DNA of 64,000 nucleotides from Streptomyces wedmorensis (GTDB taxonomy: Bacteria; Actinomycetota; Actinomycetes; Streptomycetales; Streptomycetaceae): positions 61,152-125,151 of the forward strand of contig NZ_JNWK01000030.1 in NCBI RefSeq assembly GCF_000716445.1, given 5' to 3'. The notes below the pieces were generated by a model. It was given only the letters and a program-made list of their open reading frames with translations. It made no database searches and was not told the origin of the DNA. Both the position numbers and the translations under genes were made by a program. This document shows positions 8,734 through 17,173 of this stretch, piece after piece (within the stretch, counting starts at the first letter, position 1; each line of letters starts with the position of its first letter).

Positions 8734-9953
8734 CTATGCCGGGTTGGCGTCGCGACGGACCAGCCCGGCCCGTAGAACGTTGAGAGCGCCCACCGTGTCC
8801 GCGTGTGCCTGGTGGTCGCACGAGACGCAGTGGAACTTCTCCTGTCCTGTATGGGCCGGTTCTCCTTGGCGGTGTGCCCGCATTCGGGGCGCGTCCGGGA
8901 GGTGTTGCGGGGGTCCACGGCGATCACTTCCCTACCGGCGCTTTCAGCCTTGCTGGTGAGGATCGCGAGGAACACCCCCCATCCGGCATCGCTGATCGAG
9001 CGGTTGAGCCCGGCCTTCGCGGCAGCCCCGTTCGGCAGGAATCCGCCCGGCGTCTCGGGGTCGGGCTTCGGCGCGGGAGCCTTGACCATGTTGCGGATCT
9101 TGAGGTCTTCGTGCGCGATGAAGTCGTGCTCCCGCACGAGGTCGAGCGCGGTTTTGTGCGCGTGGTCGAGGCGCTGTCGGCGGACCTTGCGGTGTAGGTC
9201 GGCAACCTTCTGGACGGCACGGCGGTGGTTGGCGGTGCGCTTGTCGCGGCGAACACGCGGGAACCGGGCGAGGGCCTGCTGCGCGGCTTCGAGCTTCGCG
9301 GCGGCCTTCCGGCCGTGGTGGGGGTTGGCGACATGCTCGCCGTGGGAGGTGGTCAGGAACGAGGCTATGCCCAGGTCGATACCGACCACGCAGCCGGTCG
9401 CGGGCAGCGGCTCGGGGGCGGACTGTTCGGCAGTCAGGACGACGTACCAGCGTCTGCCTTCACGCTTGACACTGACGGTCTTGACCTTGCCGATCACGCG
9501 GCGGTGCTGGTTGACCTTGACGTGCCCGACGCCCTGGAAACGGACGCGGGGGACCGGGTCATGCGGAGTGGAGTCCCAGCGGCAGCCGTCCCCGTCCTTG
9601 GGGAAGTCCACCGTGTCGAACCAGTTGACGCCCCGGAAACGCGGGTAGCCCGGAGTGTCGCCGGCCTTGATCCGGCGGAAGAACGCCGTAAACGCCTTGT
9701 CAAGACGGCGCAAGGTCGCCTGCTGCGACGAGAACGACCAGCGGCCCTGACGCTCCGGGTCAAACGCCCGGATGTCCTTGAGCTGGGCGGACTGCTGCCC
9801 GTACTTGACGCCCTTCTTGGAGCCGTGCCGGTAGGCGTCACGACGCTCCTGCAACGCCCCGTTGTACATCGAGCAGTGATCGCGCAGCATCTCGCCCAGC
9901 GCGACCCGCTGACCCACGGTGGGCCGCATCAGGAACTTGTACGCACGAATCAC
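8734..9953 (-). pseudogene. tnpB: TnpB RNA-guided nuclease, frameshifted in the zinc-finger/RuvC-III region
   Basis: N-terminal 'RAYKFLMRPT' and helical regions, the RuvC-I block 'VVGIDLGIASF' (catalytic Asp), and 'FIAHEDLKIRNM' with the RuvC-II Glu are intact. The first zinc-finger knuckle is altered ('RTRPECGHTAKEN'; the first Cys appears lost). A direct repeat CCTGT-CCTGT at 8841-8850 (ACAGG twice on the coding strand) then throws the frame. Removing one copy restores 'ENRPIQEKFHCVSCDHQAHADTVGALN' up to a TAG at 8734, recovering the second CxxC and the RuvC-III Asp. As it stands the frame reads a nonsense tail to 8712 and lacks the last catalytic residue. GTG 9953 is the family-typical start; an in-frame upstream start exists at 10019. 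Confidence 0.85.
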
Positions 9954-10026
9954 CCAGGCCCACCCCCTCACCACCACCCTAGAACCGGCCACCGACAGCA
10001 ACGAACCTCCTGGCGACAAGTCGCCA

Positions 10027-10206
10027 CCTGTCGAGGATCACCCCGCCAGCCCGGTCACCAGCCCGAAGGAGGTCAGCACCTGATACCCGCGCGCCGAGTG
10101 CACCGGCCAGATCGCCGCTGCCCGTCATCCGGCAGTACATCGAAGGCCCATGGCGACCAACCGCCAGGTCAGGAGGGTAGGTTCGGGGCGAAACCCGCCC
10201 GAAGCC
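10027..10206 (-). other. Short interval with a degenerate gene tail and the MFS terminator
   Basis: Between the TnpB element and the MFS stop. A minus-strand open stretch ending at about 10039 reads 'IWPVHSARGYQVLTSFGLVTGLAG' before a stop, with an upstream in-frame stop. It may be the tail of a lost gene and is not recognisably S8 protease. An imperfect hairpin TTCGGG...CCCGAA near 10182-10204 probably terminates the MFS/GNAT transcript. Confidence 0.4.
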
Positions 10207-11469
10207 TCACGGAGTGGGGTCGAGCGCGTCGTAGCGCCGGAATCCCTTTCCGTACAGGGCGAGGACGCCGATCGCGAGGACGCAGGCGATCCCGCCGCCC
10301 GTGAGGGCCACGGCCGGGGAGGTCAGGTCGGCGACGGAGCCCGCGAGGAAGTCCCCGAGGCGGGGCCCGCCCGCGACGACCACGATGAAGACGCCTTGGA
10401 GCCGGCCGCGCATCTCGTCCGGCGCCGCGACCTGCATCATCGTGTTGCGGAAGATCATCGAGACGGTGTCGGAGTAACCGGCGAGGGCCAGCAGGAGCAG
10501 GCCGAGCCAGAGGTTCCGGGTCAGGCCGAAGACGGCGATCGCGGTGCCCCAGCAGGCCACCGCGATGAGGATCGCCTGGCCGTGGTGGCGGATGCGGCCC
10601 TGCCAGCCGGAGAGGACGCCGCCGAGGAGCGCGCCGAACGCGGGCGCGGCGACCAGGAGTCCGGTGGTCTTCGCGTCACCGCCGTACCAGAGGACGGCGA
10701 CGGCGGGGAACAGTGCGCGGGGGTGGGCGAGGATCATCGCGCAGAAGTCCGAGAAGAACGTCATGCGCAGGTTGGGGCGGGTGGCGAGGAACCGCAGCCC
10801 GTCGAGGACCGAGGCCCGCTTGCTCCCCTTCCGGTCCGGCAGCATCGACGGCAGCCGCCACATCGCGTACAGGCTCGCGGAGAAGGCGACGGCGTCCACG
10901 AGGTACGCGGCCTGGTAGCCGGCGAGCCCGACGATCAGGCCGCCGAGGCTGGGGCCGACGAGCGTTCCGAAGGTCATGACCATCGAGTTGAGCGCGTTGG
11001 CGGCGCGCAGCTGCTCCGGCGGCAGGAGCCGGGGGATCATCGACGTGCGGGCGGGCGAGTTGAGCGCGGCGCACACGGCCTGGAGGGCGACGATCCCGTA
11101 CAGGAACCAGACCCGGTGGAAGCCGGCGAACGCGGCACCGGCGAGCGCGATCGAGAGGACGGCCGACCCGCAGGCGCTGACGAGGCCGAGCTTCCGCCGG
11201 TCGACGGTGTCGGCGATGGCCCCGCCGTACAGGCCGAAGACGACGAGCGGGACGAGCGAGAAGAGCCCGACAAGGCCGACGGAGAACGGCGAGCGGGTGA
11301 TGTCGTACACCTGGAGGGAGACGGCGAGGGCCGTCATGCCCTGCCCGACCCAGGAGACGGTGCTCCCGAACCAGAGGCGGCGGTAGTGGGCGGAGGTCCG
11401 CAGCGGGGTGAGGTCGGCGAAGACCCGGCGGCGTGCCTGCTGTTCCTTCTGTTCCTCGGCAGTGGTCAC
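10207..11469 (-). CDS. MFS exporter, DHA3 (MFS_3, EntS-like) family
   Basis: 420 residues, start GTG 11469, overlapping the TGA of the upstream GNAT gene (GTGA), so the two are translationally coupled. The N-terminal cytoplasmic helix 'FADLTPLRTSAHYRRLWFGSTVSWVGQGMT' is typical of the family. It is followed by twelve hydrophobic segments, the loop motif 'GGAIADTVDRRKL' and 'NALNSMVMTFGTLVGPSLGG'. DHA3 proteins export drugs, macrolides or siderophores; the substrate here cannot be told. The longer frame running up to 12171 is a composition artefact over the GNAT gene. Confidence 0.85.
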   Translation of the reverse strand: MTTAEEQKEQQARRRVFADLTPLRTSAHYRRLWFGSTVSWVGQGMTALAVSLQVYDITRSPFSVGLVGLFSLVPLVVFGLYGGAIADTVDRRKLGLVSACGSAVLSIALAGAAFAGFHRVWFLYGIVALQAVCAALNSPARTSMIPRLLPPEQLRAANALNSMVMTFGTLVGPSLGGLIVGLAGYQAAYLVDAVAFSASLYAMWRLPSMLPDRKGSKRASVLDGLRFLATRPNLRMTFFSDFCAMILAHPRALFPAVAVLWYGGDAKTTGLLVAAPAFGALLGGVLSGWQGRIRHHGQAILIAVACWGTAIAVFGLTRNLWLGLLLLALAGYSDTVSMIFRNTMMQVAAPDEMRGRLQGVFIVVVAGGPRLGDFLAGSVADLTSPAVALTGGGIACVLAIGVLALYGKGFRRYDALDPTP

Positions 11470-11912
11470 GCGACGTCGTACCGCAGTTCGGGGCGTTCCC
11501 AGTGGATCCGTCCGGTGGGCGGGACGGATCCGGTGCGGACGGCGCCCGTCCGCAGGTAGAACTCCTCGGCGGGCGGGTGCGCCACGACCCGTACGGCGGC
11601 GAGTCCGGCGCCCTTCGCCTGCGCGGCCATGTGCTCCATCAGCAGCCGCCCGATCCCGAGCCCCTGGGCCGCGTCCGCGACGAACGCGAGGTCGAGCTCC
11701 GCCTCGTCGACGAGCAGCGCGTAGAACCCGAGGACGCGGTCGGTCCCGTCGACGGCGACGAAGACCGGGTGGTGCTCGATGTACGCGCCGCCCACCTGGT
11801 AGCCGTCGACCATGGCGGCGTAGTCCCCGCGATAGGCACGGGAGCCCCGGACGAGCCGGGTGAGCCGGCGGGAGTCGTCGGCGGTGGCACGCCGGATGGT
11901 GATGTCGGACAT
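11466..11912 (-). CDS. GNAT-family N-acetyltransferase
   Basis: 148 residues with the GNAT fold. Beta strands carrying 'VFVAVDGTDRVLGFYAL' and 'AELDLAFVADAAQGLGIGRLLMEHM' contain the acetyl-CoA pyrophosphate loop (Q-G-L-G-I-G), and motif B 'AVRVVAHPPAEEFYLRTGA' follows. The acceptor substrate is unknown. It overlaps the downstream MFS exporter by four bases, suggesting a two-gene detoxification operon (modify, then export), which is inference. Confidence 0.85.
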   Translation of the reverse strand: MSDITIRRATADDSRRLTRLVRGSRAYRGDYAAMVDGYQVGGAYIEHHPVFVAVDGTDRVLGFYALLVDEAELDLAFVADAAQGLGIGRLLMEHMAAQAKGAGLAAVRVVAHPPAEEFYLRTGAVRTGSVPPTGRIHWERPELRYDVA

Positions 11913-12020
11913 GGAGTGAGTATAGGACCGGCCTGGGGTGATGATCCTTACAAATGAGCGAACCCCTCACCGGGGGCGAACGGGATCCGAAGATCGCACA
12001 GATCACTACTATATGCCATC

Positions 12021-12167
12021 GTGCAATCGCTAAGCGTGACGGACGGCATGCCCCCCGGCCTCCCCGACGACGCCGTCGTGGCGTCCCGGGCCGCCTCCGA
12101 GCCCGTGTTCGGCATCGACCCGCGCCCGGCCGGCCCGCCGTCCGCCCGCGTCCGCGAGCGGACGTGA
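12021..12167 (+). CDS. Small ORF coupled to the Nudix gene (48 codons)
   Basis: From GTG 12021 (or GTG 12036, ATG 12048) to TGA 12165-12167, whose bases overlap the GTG start of the Nudix gene. After the first few codons nearly every third position is G or C, which supports real coding. The product is short, acidic then basic, with 'FGIDPRPAGPPSARVRERT' at the end; no family recognised. No clear ribosome-binding site is seen, so the true start could be internal or the message leaderless. It could be a coupling leader peptide, a relic N-terminus, or a genuine small protein of the terpene locus. Confidence 0.4.
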   Translation: MQSLSVTDGMPPGLPDDAVVASRAASEPVFGIDPRPAGPPSARVRERT

Positions 12168-12748
12168 GCACACCCGCCCCCGACCCGCACGCCCTCCCCC
12201 GCCCGCACCCCGCACCCGGCCCGTACGCCCCCGTCCGCGCCGTCTCCCCGTCCGCGTCCGTTCCCGAGCGCGTCGACTACGTCGATCCCGGGGACCGGGT
12301 GGTGGCGCAGGGGCGGCGGACCGCCGAGGCGCCGGACGGGCTGCTGCGCCGGTACGCGGCGACCGTCTGCACCGACCACGCCGGGCGGGTCCTGCTCTAC
12401 CGGCGGACCGCCTCGGCCCGGGCCTACCCCGGCCACTACGACGTGCTGGTCGGCGGGGCGGTGCGGACCGGCGAGGAGTACCGGGCGGCCGCGCTGCGCG
12501 AGCTCCGGGAGGAGCTGGGCTGGGCGGCGGCGCCCGGCCTCGCCGAGGCCTACCGGGTACGCGTCGACGATCCGCACGGCGCCTGCTTCCTGACGGTGCA
12601 CCACTGGGTCGCGGACCGCGCGCCGCGGCCCGATCCGCGCGAGATCGCCTGGTGCGGCTTCGTCGCCCCGCCGGCGGTCGCGACCGGCGGCTACACCCCG
12701 CTGGTCCCGGCCGGAGCCGAGGCCGTCCGGCGCCTCTTCCGCCTCTGA
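12164..12748 (+). CDS. Nudix hydrolase (YfcD/IPP-isomerase-like subgroup)
   Basis: 194 residues. The Nudix box G-x5-E-x7-RE-x2-EE-xG is complete: 'GAVRTGEEYRAAALRELREELGW'-type, at about residues 101-123. The preceding 'LLRRYAATVCTDHAGRVLLYRRTASARAYPGHYDVLVGG' matches the YfcD/isopentenyl-diphosphate-isomerase branch. The N-terminal 35 residues are proline-rich and probably disordered. Start GTG 12164 overlaps the stop of the small ORF. Because a class II terpene cyclase follows 43 bp later, a role in diphosphate or isoprenoid housekeeping is tempting but unproven. Confidence 0.82.
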   Translation: MSTPAPDPHALPRPHPAPGPYAPVRAVSPSASVPERVDYVDPGDRVVAQGRRTAEAPDGLLRRYAATVCTDHAGRVLLYRRTASARAYPGHYDVLVGGAVRTGEEYRAAALRELREELGWAAAPGLAEAYRVRVDDPHGACFLTVHHWVADRAPRPDPREIAWCGFVAPPAVATGGYTPLVPAGAEAVRRLFRL

Positions 12749-12791
12749 ACCACGCCCTCACTCCCCGTACGACACCGAAGAAGGACCCTCC

Positions 12792-14408
12792 ATGCCCCTG
12801 TCCGCGTCCTGCGCGCCGCCCTTGACCGGCGCCTCCCTCGCCGTCCCGGGCCCGCTGCCCCGCCCGACGACGCCGCGGGGCTCCCTCGACCGCGCCCGGG
12901 CACGCCTCGCCACCCGGCTCCTCGCGGCCGCCGGGCCGCACGGGCTGCTCCGGGCGCCGTGCGACAGCCGGCTCCTGGAGACCGCGCTCGCCCTGCGACT
13001 GCTCACGGTGACGGGGGTGGACCCGGACGCCCAGGAGCGGCTCGCCCGCCGGCTGAAGACCGCCCTCGACGAGGGCGCGTCCGACCCGCTGCAGGAGGCG
13101 GCGGCCCGTGCGGCGCTCGGCGAGTACGTGGACGGGCCGGCCGCCCTGACCCGGCTGCTCGGCGGCTTCGACCACTTCACGGCGGGCCGCAAGCGGCTGA
13201 TGTTCCAGACGGTCCTGGCGGAGCTGGGGGCCCATCCGTTCCCCGGACTCCCCTCCCCCGGCGCGGCCTTCGAGGCGCGCGGCCAGCAGCGCTGGCTGGT
13301 CACCGAGATGGCCGCTCTGAAGGTCCTGCACGCCTACGGCACCGGCGCCCCGCACCTGATCGGCGAGGACGACTGGCGGGTCCTCGCGCCGTCCTCGCTG
13401 CCGGGCCCGCCCCCGTACGGGAACCATCTCGCCCGGATCCTCGCCCTGCTGGCGCTCCGGCTGCGGCCCCGTCACACGACGGCCGTCCGGGCGCGGGCGC
13501 GGGAGCTGCGCGACGGGCTGCGGGAGGACGGGGGGCTGCCGTTCATCACGGGCATGGACGTGTTCGCGACGGCGACCGGCGGTCTCGCGCTGGCCGGGGC
13601 GGGCGCGCCCGCGCACACGCTGCGGGCGCTGGCCGCGGCCCTGGCGGAGCACCGGAACCCGGACGGGGGCTGGGGTTTCGACCGGGGCGTCGCCCAGAGC
13701 GACGTCGACGACACCTCGTACTGCGTGGAGTTCCTGCGGGCGGTGGCCCCGGAGCGGTTCGGCGACGAGGTGGCGGCCGGCGAGCGGTACCTGCTCGCCC
13801 GGCAGGGCGGCGACGGCGGGTTCCCGACCTTCGAGCGCGGGACGGCCTCCGAGGTGGCGATAACGGCCGCGGCGGTGAACGCGCTGGCCCCCTCCCCCGC
13901 GCACCGGCCCGCCGTGGAGGCGGCGGTCCGGTTCGTGGCGGCGCGGCAGGAGGCCGCCGGGCCGTTCGAGCGCAGCTGGAGCCTGAACGAGAGCAACGCC
14001 CTGTTCCGCACGGTCCTCGCCTACGACTCCTTCCTGGCCGCGGCGCCCGGGCATCCGGCCGTGCCCGAGGTCGCGCGGGCGCGGGAGCGGGCCGTGGCCC
14101 GGCTCGTGGACACCCAGAACGCGGACGGCGGCTGGGGGCACGTGCCGTCCGATCCGAGCGACCCGATCAGCACGGCGTACGCGCTGATCGCGGTGGCCAG
14201 GACACCGGCCTTCCCGCCCGCCCGGGGCGCGACGGAGCGCGCGGTGCGGCACCTCCTGGAGCGGCAGCGGCCGGACGGCGGTTTCGTCTCCCGCCCCGAC
14301 CAGGCCGGGCCGCGGCCGCTCGCCTACCACGTGCCGCTCCTGACGGACGTCTGCGTGCTGCTCGGCCTGAACCACGCGCGCGCGTCCGCCGCGTCCGCCG
14401 ACCGCTGA
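12792..14408 (+). CDS. Class II (protonation-initiated) terpene cyclase, DxDD type
   Basis: 538 residues, ATG 12792 with AAGGA upstream. The fold is alpha-barrel terpene cyclase: QW-like repeats 'NPDGGWGF', 'GGDGGFPTF', 'NADGGWGHV' and 'RPDGGF'. The general-acid motif DVDD lies at residues 304-307 ('QSDVDDTSYC'). The length fits bacterial class II diterpene cyclases (copalyl/labdane-diphosphate synthase type, about 500-540) better than squalene-hopene cyclases (about 630-680). No class I synthase (DDxxD) or prenyltransferase is in the window, so product and partner are unknown. It sits after the Nudix gene, probably in the same operon. Confidence 0.8.
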   Translation: MPLSASCAPPLTGASLAVPGPLPRPTTPRGSLDRARARLATRLLAAAGPHGLLRAPCDSRLLETALALRLLTVTGVDPDAQERLARRLKTALDEGASDPLQEAAARAALGEYVDGPAALTRLLGGFDHFTAGRKRLMFQTVLAELGAHPFPGLPSPGAAFEARGQQRWLVTEMAALKVLHAYGTGAPHLIGEDDWRVLAPSSLPGPPPYGNHLARILALLALRLRPRHTTAVRARARELRDGLREDGGLPFITGMDVFATATGGLALAGAGAPAHTLRALAAALAEHRNPDGGWGFDRGVAQSDVDDTSYCVEFLRAVAPERFGDEVAAGERYLLARQGGDGGFPTFERGTASEVAITAAAVNALAPSPAHRPAVEAAVRFVAARQEAAGPFERSWSLNESNALFRTVLAYDSFLAAAPGHPAVPEVARARERAVARLVDTQNADGGWGHVPSDPSDPISTAYALIAVARTPAFPPARGATERAVRHLLERQRPDGGFVSRPDQAGPRPLAYHVPLLTDVCVLLGLNHARASAASADR

Positions 14409-14463
14409 CCCGTCCGTCCGTCCGTCCGTCAGGTGAGTGAGGCGGGCGGACGGCGGCGGGGGG

Positions 14464-14946
14464 TCAGCCGCAGGCGCCGAGGGCGTCCGGGTCGACGGCG
14501 TCGAGCCGGACGGCCAGCGCGTCGAGCCGCTCCCGCAGCTCGCGGATCTCGCCGACGTCCAGGCCGGTGGCGGCGGCGATCCGCCGCGGCACGCCGAGGG
14601 CCTTCTCGCGCAGGGCGGTCCCGTCGCCGGTGAGGCGCACGGTGACGGACCGCTCGTCCTGGGGGCTGCGCCGCCGCTCGACGTATCCGGCCGCCTCCAG
14701 CCGCTTGAGCAGCGGCGACAGGGTCCCGGAGTCGAGCCTCAGCCGCTCGCCGATCCCCTTCACGGGCAGCTCGCGGTGCTCCCAGAGCACGAGCATGACG
14801 AGGTACTGGGGATAGGTGAGCCCGAGCTCCTTGAGCGCCTCGCGGTAGACGCCGTTGAAGGCGCGGGTCGCCGCGTGCAGCGAGAAGCAGATCTGGTGGT
14901 CGAGCCTGAGGAAGTCCTCGTCCGGGACCGAGTCGAGCGTCTCCAT
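14464..14946 (-). CDS. ohrR: OhrR, MarR-family organic-peroxide-sensing repressor
   Basis: 160 residues from ATG 14946 (TGGAG upstream; an in-frame start 27 bases earlier is less likely). The MarR winged helix spans about residues 45-110 ('SGTLSPLLKRLEAAGYVERRRSPQDERSV'). The N-terminal 'LRLDHQICFSLHAATRAF' carries the conserved peroxide-sensing Cys (C20) with the flanking pattern of OhrR. It is divergent from ohr, with a perfect palindrome between them. It is expected to repress ohr and itself until oxidised by organic hydroperoxides. Confidence 0.92.
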   Translation of the reverse strand: METLDSVPDEDFLRLDHQICFSLHAATRAFNGVYREALKELGLTYPQYLVMLVLWEHRELPVKGIGERLRLDSGTLSPLLKRLEAAGYVERRRSPQDERSVTVRLTGDGTALREKALGVPRRIAAATGLDVGEIRELRERLDALAVRLDAVDPDALGACG

Positions 14947-14982
14947 GGCTCCAGGATACGCGAGACCCCTCACACGCGATTA

Positions 14983-15013
14983 AGTTGTGCACAACTGAAT
15001 AGTGCGCTATCAA
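14983..15013 (+). promoter_or_regulatory. ohr promoter with overlapping OhrR operator
   Basis: A perfect 14-bp palindrome AGTTGTGCACAACT lies at 14983-14996. Within it, TTGTGC (14985-14990) can serve as a -35, with TATCAA (15008-15013) as -10 after a 17-bp spacer, pointing to ohr. OhrR binding there would block the -35. The palindrome is seen directly; promoter use is inferred. Confidence 0.72.
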
Positions 15014-15070
15014 TAGAGGGCACCCCACCCCAGGACCGGGGTCCTCACCCCAGGACAGGACGGAAGAACC

Positions 15071-15487
<417 letters not shown>

Positions 15488-15608
15488 CGCGACCGGACGG
15501 GCGGCCGCCCCACGGCGGCCGCGTGACCAAGGAACCCGGCTCACAGGGTGGCGACGCGTCAGGCCCGCGGCATACCCTGGACCGTGGGCGGCGGCGCCCG
15601 GACTACCC

Positions 15609-15624
15609 ACTCCCGATCGGGAGT
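15609..15624. promoter_or_regulatory. 16-bp perfect palindrome upstream of the VMAP-C operon
   Basis: ACTCCCGATCGGGAGT, flanked by CCC on the left and TGGG on the right, lies 17 bp before the likely start of the VMAP-C gene. It could be an operator or a 5'-UTR hairpin for the conflict-system operon; no repressor gene for it is recognised nearby. Confidence 0.45.
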
Positions 15625-15640
15625 TGGGAACAGCGGAGCC

Positions 15641-17173
15641 GTGACGGGGGGGCTTTTGTTCCATGGCAGCCATGGCGCTCATGCACCGGGGTTCGAGCAT
15701 GAGCTGGTGGATCAGATGTGTGCGGTGACGGGCCTCGACGCTCCCCACGAGCGCGGCCTGCTGATCAGCATGCTGGCAAGCCGGTTACCCGAGCTGGGCA
15801 ACATCCGGCAGCACGGCCGGACCCGGTCGGACATGCTGGAGATCGTCCAGGCCTGCCTGCGCGACCCCCGCGGACTGCCCGAACTCCTCGACACCCTGAA
15901 CGTCTACGCTCCCGGCTCCCCGCCCGTGCGGAGGATCCGGGAGCTCGTCGCCACCCCGCCGGTCCTCGCGGTCCTGCCCGAAGCGGAGTTACGGGCGGTC
16001 CGCACACTGCTGGCCCGCGTCTCCCACCTCGACGCGCACGGACTGCTGTACGCGGCCGCCGGCGACCTCCCCCTCCCGCACCCGCCCGTCGCCACCCTCG
16101 GCGAGGCGTTCGACCATCTCACCCGGGTCAACGCCCGCCCCGACGGCCTGCTCCCCCTGATGGTGCTGGTCGAGCACGTGGTCGCCGACCTCCAGGGGGA
16201 CGAGGCCCACCGCCGGGTCACCACCGCCCTGCGCGAGTGGAACGACGCCCAGGCCGTCAAGCTCGGCCTCGCGGTCCAGCTCGACGCCGTACGTACCGAG
16301 ACCTCCGGCGACCCGGCCGCACAACCAGCTCCCGCCTGTCTCGTTGTCCAGTTGGACAGACACGGAATGGACCCGAACCGGTATCTGCTCTCCCACTGGC
16401 GCCAGATACGTCCGGGTCCCTGGCGGCCACAGCGCGGAGAGGACCAGGTCGTGTCCCTGGGCGAGGTCGAGGCCACCGTGGAGCGGCTGGTCTTCGAGGC
16501 GGAGAAGGACTGGGCCGGCCGCCCCGGGAAACCGGTGCTCGAGTTCATCCTCCCGATGCACCTGCTCAACCGCCCCATGGAATGGCTGCCCCTGGCCTCG
16601 GACTCCGCCTTCGCCCCGGCCCTCTGCCTGAGCTATCCCGTGGTGCTGAGAAGCCTGGAACGCATGCGGGCGCCCCACTTCCACCGGCGGTGGCACAACC
16701 GCTGGCAGCAGCTGCAGGACGCGCACGAGACCGTCTGCCACTGGGACACGGCGGGCCGGCGCGGCCACGACCCCGTCCAGTGGAACAGCAGGCTCACCGC
16801 CGACGAGCGCCTCGTCTCCGTCGCCCTCAACGCTCCCCCGCTGCCCGGCCCGGACGGGAGTCTGGCCTCGCTGGAGACCGCCCTTCGCGCCGGGGTGCCC
16901 GTCGCGGTGTGGGACCGCCGCCCCGGAGTGTCCGGCGACTTCCGCCGGAGGGCCAGGAAACTGATGAAGGGCAGGGCGACCGAGCTGCCCCAGCGGGTCC
17001 AGCGACTGCGGAACGAGGCGGCCACCGCCGCGGCCGCCCAACGCGACCACCACGTGGGACGACACCTCGCGGTCCTCTTCGACGATCCCAACCGCATCGT
17101 CGACTGGTCCGGATCGCCGGGAGAGGACACCGCACGCGCGCGAGGCGGACACGACGACGAGGGGGAGACATGA
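15641..17173 (+). CDS. EAD-VMAP-C protein (vWA-MoxR-associated conflict-system component)
   Basis: About 510 residues. Residues ~22-100 form an all-helical effector-associated domain ('MLASRLPELGNIR...RSDMLEIVQACLRDPRGLPELL...PGSPPVRRI'). The rest (about 110-490) matches the VMAP-C module seen next to MoxR and vWA proteins: 'LLPLMVLVEHV', 'VVQLDRHGMDPNRYLLSHWRQ', 'VLEFILPMHLLNRPMEWLPL', and 'GVPVAVWDRR' near the end. In published comparative work such proteins link an NTP-dependent sensor to effectors through like-with-like EAD pairing. The caspase at 25.5 kb carries the same EAD type. Its ATGA overlap with moxR shows co-translation. The start is uncertain: GTG 15641 is followed by a possible TTG at 15656. 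Domain names are from memory of the family, not a search. Confidence 0.8.
   Translation: MTGGLLFHGSHGAHAPGFEHELVDQMCAVTGLDAPHERGLLISMLASRLPELGNIRQHGRTRSDMLEIVQACLRDPRGLPELLDTLNVYAPGSPPVRRIRELVATPPVLAVLPEAELRAVRTLLARVSHLDAHGLLYAAAGDLPLPHPPVATLGEAFDHLTRVNARPDGLLPLMVLVEHVVADLQGDEAHRRVTTALREWNDAQAVKLGLAVQLDAVRTETSGDPAAQPAPACLVVQLDRHGMDPNRYLLSHWRQIRPGPWRPQRGEDQVVSLGEVEATVERLVFEAEKDWAGRPGKPVLEFILPMHLLNRPMEWLPLASDSAFAPALCLSYPVVLRSLERMRAPHFHRRWHNRWQQLQDAHETVCHWDTAGRRGHDPVQWNSRLTADERLVSVALNAPPLPGPDGSLASLETALRAGVPVAVWDRRPGVSGDFRRRARKLMKGRATELPQRVQRLRNEAATAAAAQRDHHVGRHLAVLFDDPNRIVDWSGSPGEDTARARGGHDDEGET

Larger units (their letters stand above)
8699..10026 (-). mobile_element. IS200/IS605-type (IS1341-like) TnpB-only element
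   Basis: A stand-alone tnpB with no tnpA, bounded by short hairpins. At the right end a 9-bp perfect stem with a 2-nt loop lies at 8707-8726; at the left end a 7-bp stem with a 2-nt loop lies at 10011-10026. Elements of this type have subterminal hairpins and no inverted terminal repeats or target duplications. Exact ends are not certain because no empty site is available. The right end abuts the serine codon region of the S8 protease. Confidence 0.75.

Noticed and set aside
10150..11559. 469-codon plus-strand frame antisense to the exporter
   Set aside because: Glu/Asp/Arg/Gly-rich shadow with no domain.
11470..12171. N-terminal extension of the DHA3 exporter to 654 residues
   Set aside because: The extension overlaps the GNAT gene in another frame; the GTG at 11469 coupled to the GNAT stop is the credible start.
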